A DNA stretch of 64,000 bases. Source: Rhyacichthys aspro. Lineage: Eukaryota; Chordata; Actinopteri; Gobiiformes; Rhyacichthyidae. This document shows positions 39,401 through 51,400 of this stretch, piece by piece. Every line of letters begins with the position of its first letter. Positions within the stretch are counted from its first letter, which is position 1. The DNA lies in NCBI GenBank assembly GCA_036850595.1, contig CM072168.1, positions 15,429,982 to 15,493,981 of the forward strand, read 5' to 3'. Both the position numbers and the translations under genes were made by a program. Under the pieces are notes generated by a model. It worked only from the letters and a program-made list of their open reading frames with translations. It was not told the DNA's origin and did not search any database.

Positions 39401-42400
39401 CTTTCTGCCCTCTACATCTGTATAACGCCATGCTAGAATGAGGCACTAGTTCATCATCAGGGCTGCAGAGGTTGGTGCTGACGGTGAAGCTTCACTTGTG
39501 AGGCTCTGACTGGTGTGAAAGTGTGTGTGAGGAATGCTGACAGGCCAAGACAAGCTGCAAAAACTGACTCTGTGAACTTACAGTGGGTTTTTGACGAGAT
39601 AATATATTACTTTATTGATCCAACAGCGGAAAAATTCACAGCTGACAAACAGGTAAAGTGCAAAATAGAGTTAAAATAGCGCCTTAGTCTTGTGATACAC
39701 CCACTAACCGAGCAGCATTTGTAGCCTTAGGAAACGAGGATTTGAGCTGCTTTTAAAGTCATTAGCATACTCTTGGTTACAGCATGGCCTTTGTTAACAT
39801 CTGAGCGACCTGTTGACTTTGCTTGTTTGGTTCCACATCCTTCAACCAATCCCTGCTCGACCTTTGTTTATAATGGTACTTATCTGAAAGGCTGGCCTTT
39901 GGTTTAGTCTGAAAATGTGCTTCTTCTGTGTTTTGTGTCTCTTTTTGGAGAGGATCTGTTCTTCCTACACAACTCTGTAATGATTTATTCATGGTTTGAC
40001 ATTTTGCCTCTCTGTATGAAGAGTTTATTTGTATGAAGACAGTACAGTTTATAAAAGAAAGACAAATTCTCTCTTGCTTAATTTTTCACATATTTTTCAG
40101 CCCTAGTTTAGTTTTTAACGCTAAGTAGTGGGCAATAAATTGTTTATGCAAAGGTTATGAACACTTGTAACAAATGTATTTTTTGCAAATGTGAAAATTT
40201 GGTCTCTTATGTTTTATGTTGAAAGTAGCCACATTTTTTAACCCTCAGACCTAATGAGGATATCATGCATTTTTGACCCAGTTATGGAAGATTGTATCGA
40301 TGCGGTCACTGAAATGGATGCCAATTTTTAATTATTCACAACAGCTTATACCTGAAAAAATGATTCTGAACACAATGATTTTGTTCAAAAGAAGAACACT
40401 GACTCTTTCAAAAATATAAATTAGTTTATTTATTGTTCCTAGACTTTTTCTGAAAACTGATCACTTTTTCATTTTTCTGTGTTTTTCTCTTGATTATCCC
40501 ATGTTCTTTTCAGGCCGAGGAGGAATGAGCTGGAGTGGGCGGTAAACAGTGGGGGCAAAGGCCGGAATGGGGCAGGGCCTCACTGCTCTTTTCCTTGTCA
40601 TTTTCTCTGAGGCATTTTTGTAGTTACCTGCTGCAGGAGGAGGGGCATTGGTAGGTGTGCATTTAGCGCGATAGAAGAGCTTTTAGACCTTTTAATGTGG
40701 GTCAAACATTGACACACTTTCTCAAGAGCAGTCCAGTTACTGCAGAATAAGTGCTTTTAAATTAGGGAAATTAAGAAGGAAGGGAGGGTGCAGAGAGGCA
40801 AAAGGGAGATGAACTCTTTGAGGCTGAAAGAGTTGTCAAACTCAGACTTGTACAGACGAAGACAGGAGAGACCAGACAGCTATGGGAGTCTGGCAAGAGA
40901 CAGCTTCAGGTGAGTGTCTCTGGTAAAGCTTCTCCAACACGACACATAATCATCTGTTGAAACATCAATGTTTACTCAATTTTTGTGGTCATTTAATTTA
41001 GTCTCATTAATGTTGGTGTTTCTGCCTCATTAAAACCAACCTAATACATTCTTCAGCCTCTTATCGAGAAACTCAGGCCACTTAAATAACTTTTAAGACA
41101 AGCCTTTCCATGTTGGTACTATTGACATGGATAGATAAGGTGTGTTGTGGTGAAGCATTGGATCAGTAAATACTGCAGCTGAGCTTGAATTCCTCTTCGT
41201 TGTGTGAAAGATGTGGACAACATGTACGCACTTTTGCAACTCGAGTTTCACAATATGTTAACATCAGCCAACTTCTTATTAAGACTTTCAAAGGCAAAGT
41301 CTTTTTCTGCTGTGCCTGTGATCGTGATGTGATTATAGGAATGAAGAAATGTGAGGAATGTGGAGAGAAAGAGGGAGTTCTCTATTCAGAGGTGTCCCCA
41401 ATAACCTCTGTATTGAAGTGTGGTGACAGAATGAGTTTTATTACCTTGCAGTCTAGTCCAGCCCCAGTGTAATTTTACACAGTCTTCTCGTCATATTGCT
41501 GCAGTTAAAAATATTTAGAGAGAATCTATGAGGAAGAATATGCAATGACACTCAAATATAGTTTGTTGAGTAGTGAAAATACCATTCAAGTTCTGACATA
41601 CTTTTGATTTATTACACAAGTAAGTGGAGAAAATGAAGTTTGTAGCCCCACTTTTCTGCATGCTCTATGGAAAACCCCTCAGGGCTGTCTGTGGAGACTC
41701 TCTGTGCTGCCTACATTTAATTGGAAAACTGAAATATGTGACCGAGCCAAACATTGAACCAGCTTTGTTTGGGAAGAAAGTATGAAACAATCAGAAGCTG
41801 CTCTGCTCTGAATATAAATAAAAGCAATAAAAGAAGTTCATGTAACACATCTTAGTACACATTTCCTTTTTAGCCTAGTTCTACAGATTAAGAGGTTGCA
41901 CTGGGCTTTCTTTTTCTGCATAATGTGAGTTTGTGATAGTTTAGTTTGGCAATTGTAGGTGTCTCTGCAGGTTACAGTTGTGTAGAAATGTTGATGTAAC
42001 AAACTGAGATCCAAAAACAGAAGAGCTGCCGCTACCTTTGTCTTGTTTGACCACAGCTGTAAATGCTATAATCAAATCCTGTAGCTTCAGACTGAAGACT
42101 TATATTAGGACAACTCCTGTGACAGTTGTTGCTAACATTTTAGTCTAAGATGCACCTATAGTTATTTTGTTTTACGTATTTGTAACTGTCTAAGCTCTGT
42201 CTTGATGTAGGGCTATAGATGTCCAGTAAGGCTTGTCTTGGACTAGTGCAGGTCTGAGTGTGAGGAACAAAAAGTACCAAATAGAGTAATAAATGATGTT
42301 TGCCCAGTGACTGAATCGGTGCTCGTCAGTGAGAGTTGTGAGCTCGACCAGCAGCCCTCAGGTCTGCGTTGCCATGGCTGCTATTGACACAGTGTGTGTA

Positions 42401-45400
42401 TGTGCAGTGTGAGGAGGGTGTGTTTGGTTTGTTGTGACCACTTGACTCAGAGCGGATGGGAGAGTCAGGACTGTGGAGTGGGTCACTTAAATGTTATCTG
42501 CACTCACAGTTTGATATATGGCTCCTTAATGAAACAGGGATTAGTCATTTGTCACTTTACAAATTACATATTCCTGTTTCCTAATGTTTGGGACATGGGA
42601 CCTTTGACCTCTTGAATGACCTTCATGACCCCATAGAGAAGTCTTAGACTGAGCTGCAGTTGTTGTTGTTGTTGTTCAACATTTATTCCTGTATGCTCTT
42701 GTCTTCTAGTACAATTAGCTGATTTTTAGTGTATTGTAGTACCTTGTTTAATCTGGTATCACTTTCATCACTAAAGCATATTTAAATTTTTTTATTGACT
42801 GTACTCTATGTGTTTTAATTGTACAGTATAGACATTATTCACTATGTAATATTAAATTCTAATTGCTTTGTATAATTACATATAATTCGAATTAATATGC
42901 TATGTTCTATTAAAGGAATAAATTTACACAGCACCTTTTATTACTTATTCTACAAAACGAATGTCTGGTTTATTCTTGTTGTGTCATGACAAGGTTAACA
43001 TCAGCATTGCTAATAAACTCCCTTTTTTCAAATGCTAACGAATCTCATCTTTCTTTGCATGTGTAACAATTAACCAGCATTATGTCAGTGCTTCTGTTTT
43101 TCACCCAAGTGTAAAGCACATTAGCCCAAATGTAATGCACAATGTCCATCTGATGACAAATGAGCAGGTCTCGAGGTTTTGTCTCACAGTGAAACACTTA
43201 TGGCAACGGCTGCAATCAGTTGTTGTTTCCTGTTATGCATCCATTCTTTGTCCATTGTACCTCCGTCACTCCACACCAGCTCTGAGTGGACAGGAATACA
43301 CACATATGTAGTCATAGCATTAGACAGGTGACTGTGGTGTAGACAGTGATAAAAAGGCTCCAGGGCAATGAAATTCATCCTCTGTAATGACACGCTAAAG
43401 TGAGGATTAACCAAACAAATGAGGACCTAATTGTTCCTTGACTTGAAATGAATTTATGCTATTTGATTGTAAATTGATTAAATGATTGTCACTGTTACAT
43501 GTGTTATTATAGTGCAGTGCATGTGTAGTGCATGTGTTAGTATACATGCAGCTTTTGGCTCCTACTATGTATACAAAGTTTCACACATAGACGCTTAGAG
43601 GCACTAAACAGCAGCTGCCAGCACCTAGTTTGGAGTCTAGGCCCCAGTCGTGGTCTATTTGTAGAAGGATGGAGTCATGTAGGAGACTGTTCTTCTATAG
43701 CACCAGAGGACATATTACAGCATGACATATAGGAATATAAATGTTGTACTCTTGTTTAGTTCTGGTAGAAAACCTCTTGTCTCTCACTGGAGTTTATTTC
43801 CGGATCTGGTCTAATGTCTCTGTTGGTGGTTAGAAAAGAGTCATTCATTTGAGATACTTTAGTTAACCACTTAAAAAGCCATCATCTCTTTGAAGGAGAC
43901 AGATTTATAGTTGTATAAGAATATGAGAGCTCAGAACAGATTAAAAAATTCACTGTTGAAACTTCAGATCCTAACGTGTTTAAGTCATTCTTGGTCTGTT
44001 ATTTTAGGTGTGCCAGATAAGATTATATTGAACAAGTTAAAATCTTGATGTAGCACATCCAGTATATGAACAAAATAAACACTCTTCATGTTAAAAAAAA
44101 AAAGTTACAGAATATCTCATATCAGGGTTAAAATGAATTACATATGAAAACTATCTGACATATTTGCGCCAAACCAAAGTGCCACTTGACTTGTTGCTTC
44201 ACAGTTTATTCAGTTGTCAACACAAAATGCACTTAGTTTTATTCTTGTTTTATTGAAATGTCACATGGTTCAACTTCATGCTTGACCAGTAAACTAATGT
44301 TGCCCACATAAACGTGCAATGGGCCTGTGAAACCATCAAAATCATTTCCATATTTGGTCAGAGTCTGGCAAGTGCAAACCATGACAGACACTCTCAAAGT
44401 TAGCTTTAGTGATAACTTAAAAGCTCTAGAAATAGGATTTGAATGTATTTTTTGAAGCAAGCCCTAGCCTGTCATATCAGGGTAATATCAGACTTGAATG
44501 TCTTTTTGTTTGTCTTAAAAGAGTGCGTAATTAAGCATGAATCTACAAATAAACCAGATCGGATCAGATATATAATTGCAAAAAGTGTGACTCATACTTT
44601 ATATCTTGTAATATTTTTAAATAGAGGTCAAGCTACTTCTCTCCAGCCTTTGCTTCAACCTAATCTCTTTTGTCAGCAACTTATCCCACTATCCACTCTT
44701 CCTCTCATGTCTTTTGTTACTGTGCTAGTTGTGTGTAATCTAAATGTTGATCCGCTGCCACAGGAAGTCGAGTTGTTGATCCTAATGAGTCTCGTCTTTC
44801 AAACATTTCTCTGTACATGTTTTACGACACAGTGACCTCTGTCTGGACTGGCGTCAGGGTGGGCTCGTCAGTGTCAGCAACCTGCCCAAGAATAGACGGC
44901 TGAGTGTGACAGGATCGAGTGTGTGTGAGGGGAAAATAGAGTGGATGTGGGAATGAGAAAGAGGGAGTGCGTTAGCGTCAGTGGGTGTGTGAGAGCTGGA
45001 GAGTATTCCCAGCTCTGTCCGGTCAGTGTTACGCTCATACTCTGGCTGTGTGGATTGTGTTTTGGATTCTTACTCTCGGCACAGAGCGGCCTCACTGGAA
45101 GCCAACAAGACTTCATTGTTACAGCATTGGGACGTAACTGTGAAACATTATGGAGGTGAACGGTCGTGCCCTGCCACCGACTATACCTGAGGATGGGGAA
45201 ATCCCGGACCACATTTCTCACGGCGAAATGAACGGTTACCATCACAGGCTTCAGGACAGTGACATGGGAGAGGCGGAGGTTCCTGTCTCTAAGTCCCAGA
45301 GACGAAAGAGCGATGTCAAAGTCTACAAGGAGTTTTGCGATTTTTACGCTCGTTTGTAAGTATAAAGCTACTAAGGAAATGGGCAATGCCATATTTTACT

Positions 45401-48400
45401 GTAGGAGATCTTCCAGCTGGAGACTTTAGGTCATATGTTTGTGCAGGGATAGGTCTGTGCCACAGCAGGGAGTACACAGGAAAGGCTATTTTTGTGCACA
45501 GGGGGGAGTTGTTATGCAAAGTAGAATATGTCAAAAGGTATTCCAAGTATGTGAGCAAGAGGGACAGGAGCGCTAAATATACACAGTGTATTTTGAACTG
45601 ATGTGGCATCATCATAGGCTTAGTGAAACATGGACGTAGGGTCACCAACAGGTTTTGAGTTTTGATGTGAAATCATAATTTTATGTGGCTATAGAAGATT
45701 ATATTAAACAGATTATAAAGCAACAAAGGTTTACAGAGGTTTTACAAAAGTTTATACACAAAGCAGTATCAAGACATTACTCCACCAGAACAAGTCAGGA
45801 ATAATTTAGATTTAGTTGAATTACAAATGCTGTAAGGCTTACTGTAAAGCAGATGTGTATTATATTAGCTGGTTGTTAACTTGGATAGTGAAAAGTTAGT
45901 AATAGTTAATAAACTAGTTTGGAACATATTATGTTGTCAGAATAATGGGTTTTGTTTGCACCGCTTCAGCCATAATGGAAGAACATTCATATTATTTATT
46001 GGTGTGACTTCTTTGTATTGATTTAAAAAGATCTTGTGAATCAGCATTTTTACAGGTAACTGCAGAATGACACACAACTGTATTGTTATCACATTGACAA
46101 AGTGAAGTCAAGGCCAGGCGACAGAGATGGCAGAGGACAGGAGGAATTTCAAACACAAGTGATGGTCTGCATCTCTTCTATGTGCTGACAACTAGTCTCC
46201 ATTTATAGTCACAGACCAGCACAGTCAGGTCAACAATAGACAACACTTTGCTTTTTCTTCACTTTATAGAGAGACCCTTATAATAAAAATATTTTGAGGT
46301 TATTAAATGGTAAATAAAATTAATAAATCAGTGCATTATGTCAAGTGTATGAATAACTGAGATAATTGAGATTAGTTTTAGACAACGCCTTTAACCCCAT
46401 CACCTTTAAAGACTTTCCTGTTTCTTATCTGTGCAACCTTCTCAGACCAAGAATGTGACTTAACAAATTCTTACATGCTCCGTTTCCTATGGCGTTCAAT
46501 GAAAAAGCCTTTTTCTTTCAGGCTGGCGTGTAATTGACTGGGTGCTTGAAGCAGATAGGATCATGGAAATACCTAAAAGATGTATCACTTCCTCATACTT
46601 CCACAGCACAGGGTAGGGCTGTTGTGTGATTTCAGTCTAGACAAGTTACATCTAACAATATGTATTTGATAATTTTGAGAATAAGGGGCTTGTGAATATG
46701 TGTACATGCTCAGTTTATAACATGTCAGCTAGCATCAAGGACAAAGACAAACTGTTTCTAGGAGAAGTTGGTATTTGCTCACTGATTGAAGTTAATATGG
46801 ACAGATGGCATCACTCAGTAAAATCCTACATAGTCTTGTGTGTGTCTCAGTGTTGCTGAGATACACAGGGGTATTTTGACCTTTAACAGTCAAAGTAGAA
46901 AAGACAGGATGGCTCCATCATTTTATTTGCCCTTTTCTGTTTTTGCTTTAGATTACCGACTTGCAGAAAGTAACATTGTTCAGTTTTTTGGATTACATAC
47001 ATTACAATTGTAACGGATGGAAATTTGTGATGACTACCAAGAGTAATATTTTGTTCTTTGGACTGTTGTATTTGTGTTTCTGGGTCAACATCAATTTTAT
47101 CAAGTTTATAATAAAAAGGAGATATATTGTTATGATAATTAAACATTTTTTTTGCAGTTTTTCAGTGATTTTAGTATCAATACACCTGTGTGTTTATGCT
47201 ACAAATAAAAAAACATCACCCAATGTATGATATGATGTCAATAACTGTGCTTAATAACTGTAAAAATATTGTGTGTAGCACAGCTTTTACTACTATGCAC
47301 AGAGCAAGGGGCATTATTTATTTATTCTAACTTTTAATTTAATAGTGTCTTGAAGCAGCTCTAGTATTTGTCGTAACCTACATGTTCGACTGCCTGATAA
47401 GTAGAGTCTAAGTAAATGTCACATTTTCCAATTTCCAGTCCACTTCTCTGACCTTCCACACCCCAACAAGCAGAGCCAGATAAAATATATGTGTTTGAAA
47501 AAGGCCGACCAGGTTACATCACATTTTCCCTCCAGGACTAAATAAATCTTCCTGCTCTTATGATAACAGGGGAAACTCATAATGATGATTTTGAAATATT
47601 GATGTTAGGTGTGTCCTGACTTACCCCCGTTCATTTCACAGGAGTTCCCACAGTGCTCTTCTACATCTGAAGCAACAATAATACTTTTGATTAACATCTC
47701 AACAGATCTATTATTCGATGGTTTATAATTAATGTGTACTCCTTTTCTTTCAACTTATCTGTGTGTTTCTTTTCTTAGCAACATGGCCAATGCTCTGGCC
47801 AACGCCATGTGTGAGCGCTGCAAGAGTGGCTTCGCCCCGGCTGAGAAGATAGTGAACAGTAACGGAGAACTGTACCATGAGCAGTGCTTTGTCTGTGCTC
47901 AGTGTTTTCAGCAGTTCCCCGAAGGACTCTTTTATGAGGTGCATTTTTGTCACAATCAGCTTTTTACTTTTTTGCATGTCTAGATTGAACTCTTGAAGCA
48001 TCATCACATTATTGCTTGTGGGCTTGATCAGACAGAATTTTCTATCAGCCAAGTTGCTGGTTCAGTGTTAGTGGACATCCATTGAACACAAGAGGCTTTA
48101 ATGTATTATTGAGCTGTTCCAAGCCCAGATCCAGTAAGATGTTTGTTTACTTGTCCACACAAGGCCATGTAATCCTCTGACAGGCACCAGGGACAAGATG
48201 CTCATAATTTAGTCAATTTAACACAAGGAACAGCTCTAACAATATCAATATTAGCAACAAAGCTCCAGCCAAGGTTTTCTGTTCACACTAATGTAGGACG
48301 TGATAAATTTAATCAAAGTCAAATATAATAGAAGCAGTTGTTTGGTTTGTGTTGACAGTTTGAAGGAAGAAAATACTGCGAACATGACTTCCAGATGCTT

Positions 48401-51400
48401 TTTGCTCCCTGTTGTCATCAGTGTGGTGAGTATATTCATTAATACAACAAATAACTTATAATAGAATTATTATGGTGCCATCTCAATAGTCTTAATTGTT
48501 TTTTGTTATAAAGGAAAAAATAAATAAATAACCACATGTAAATTCTAATCTGATTATTTTCCTCAGGTGAGTTTATCATTGGCCGAGTCATCAAAGCCAT
48601 GAACAACAGCTGGCACCCGGACTGTTTCTGCTGTGATATCTGCCAGGCTGTGCTCGCAGACGTCGGATTTGTAAAAAATGCTGGCAGGTCAGTTGAACCA
48701 GGAACTGTGAAGTACAATTTGTGTAAGTTCTTTTTGACTCTCTCTTATCCTCTCCCATCAGGCACCTGTGTCGCCCATGCCACAACCGAGAGAAAGCTCG
48801 GGGGCTCGGAAAATACATATGTCAGAAGTGTCACGCCATTATTGATGAGCAACCGCTGCTCTTTAAGAATGACCCCTACCACCCGGATCACTTCAACTGC
48901 AACAACTGCGGGTAATGTCACACCTGCTGCCTTTTCTACCAACGTGCTGCTAGGTGGGAGAAAGCACCACAAAAACAGAAATCTATGCTTTCAAAAATCT
49001 CAGTCTATAAACCCATAACAGAGAAAATGAAGTTAAATTGTTTCCCTCCACTATGTAGAAAGGAACTGACTGCTGATGCAAGGGAGCTGAAGGGAGAGCT
49101 CTACTGTCTGCCGTGCCATGATAAGATGGGTGTTCCCATCTGTGGGGCCTGTAGGAGACCCATCGAGGGCCGTGTGGTGAATGCAATGGGCAAACAGTGG
49201 CATGTGGAGGTATGACATAAAGTTGGAGACCTTTTCATAATCAGATTTAGAGTAAAGTAATATTGAGAATAAAGTTAATTGTGCACAGTAATTTCAAAGT
49301 GCTTTTTACTTGCACTGTTACATCCAAGTTTTCCCTTGTCTCTATGGATTTGTTATTTGTACATGCATTTTTCATTTTCAGTCTTTCACACTTGTACCAG
49401 CCTTTTCTCTTTAGCTTCCTTCAATGAACCTTGTAATCTGTGTAAATTCATCCATATCTTATATTTGGCTGTTAACTTTTCTAATTTCTTATGTCACTTT
49501 TATTCATATGATGTCTTTCCACATTTTATGTCCATTGTCCTGTCTTCCATCTTCCACATTTAGCATCATGTGTGCACTATTTGTGAGCGACCTTTTCAGG
49601 GCCACCCCTTTTACGAAAGAGGCGGTCGTGCCTATTGTGAGAAACACTTTGACATGGTGAGAGAAATAGGAAGTGACTAATTCAGACTGCTGCATCATAC
49701 TGCCCTACCTGCCTGCCCAGACTCTCCTTGTGTATGGGTTACACTGATATAAGTTCATCTTTAAAGTAGATGCCATCTGACCACAGACATTGAATCAGAT
49801 TTTTGATGCTTAGACAAATACACTACCAAGAAGTATTTAAAAGAAATCCCATTCGATGTCTTTATCTCTAAAAACATATTAATGTAACCCTACTTGTTGA
49901 AATTGGTATCTGTTGCACCCCCTAGTGGTCCATTTGTCATGTAGTCTTAATTTGTGTCATGTCTTTTACTTTTACAAACAGCAGCTGGACTGAAGTGATC
50001 CGGTTTGGCCTCATTTTGTTTGATTTAGAGTGAGTTGTTGGCTGTGCTAATCATAAGCGCCTGGCTATGGGTTTGTTTTGCAGCATTTTGTGTGTGCTAA
50101 GTGTGAGAAACCTTTCCTGGGACATCGTCACTATGAACGCAAGGGGCTGGCCTACTGTGAAACCCACTACAACCAGGTAAAAATTAGTGGTGTTAGGTAT
50201 TAAGGTACACACACTTTTTTCACTTAAAAAAATGTATCATTATATAGTATACTGTAGTCTGGCTGATTTTGACACTATGCAAATGATTATCTAAATCATA
50301 GGTATTAAATTAGCTCTTTGTCTTGACACCAATGATCTGAAGGGTGATTGTGTGGGCAAATGTAATGACCCCATCTAGTGTCCAATACGTAAATTTTCAC
50401 TCTCCTATTGTAAGTTCTTAAATATTTTTACTTGTTGGCATGGCATTTGAATGCAGCATGATATGAGTCATGCACTGATGACTGATTGTGTATAATTTTA
50501 TGACTCAGATGATTGTTTGTAATGCTGATTCACTGGGCCTCACCCTATTTTCCTTTCTTATTACTCTCAGCTGTTCGGAGATGTTTGCTACCACTGCAAC
50601 CGCGTAATTGAAGGAGATGGTATGATGACATATAATCATAATATAATTGTAATGTGTCGAGTGGTATTTGTTTATTGTCAGGAAAAATGTTAGTATTGAT
50701 CTTTTAAAGGGGTGTATACAGTTGACCCAAATGGAAGACATAGTTAAAACTATATTTACAGTTCCTGTGCATATGCCCTGAGGTGTAAGGTAATCTTGCC
50801 ACCAGATGTCACCAAAAGGCTGCACACTCTACCTTTACATGCAATGTTATACTAGATTTTGTTTTTTATTAACAGAAATTAGACCTTAAATGATGATAAC
50901 CTTTTGTTTTTCAGTGGTGTCAGCCCTCAACAAGGCCTGGTGTGTCAACTGTTTTGCCTGCTCTACCTGCAATACTAAGCTTACTCTCAAGTAAGTGAAG
51001 CATACAAGACACATGGCAAAAAGTAGTGAAACAAAGTAAACTCTGATTTCTAGCCTTCCTTATTGACTTCATCTTATACTTACATATAAGGGTTTGTTTT
51101 TCCCAACATCAGCAGTCTTCTCCAATTTTCATCCCACCCTCCTTCTCTTACCTTTTTCCTTATCTGTTTCATCCTTGTTTTTCTCCGTTGTCGTCTCTCC
51201 TTTCTCCCTGTTCTGTCAGGGATAAGTTTGTGGAGGTGGATCTCAAGCCGGTGTGTAAACACTGCTACGAACGCTTGCCAGATGACATGAAAAGACGACT
51301 GGCCAAGCGCGAGCGTGACTCAAAAGACAAGAAGAAGAAATTATTGATACCAATGTGTCTGTGATCTTCTTTCTCTTCTTAATCTTCATTTCTGCTGCTC

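Larger units (their letters stand above)
36431..47778 (+). other. lims1: lims1 5' introns (11 kb)
   Basis: Apart from exons B and C and the possible exon at 38.5 kb, I see no exon with family similarity. There is a (TTG)6 run at about 42659-42676 and a poly-A run near 44094. A 95-codon cysteine-rich frame lies at 41185-41472 with no splice or family support. The stretch between 45356 and 47778 holds nothing I can identify. Confidence 0.55.

Noticed and set aside
44443..44835. 130-codon plus-strand frame in a lims1 intron
   Set aside because: Hydrophobic, low-complexity residues in A/T-rich intron sequence, with no family or splice support.
51353..51364. C-terminal MCL of lims1 last exon 'a', considered as a prenylation signal
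   Set aside because: The cysteine is second from the end, not fourth from the end as a CaaX box needs.
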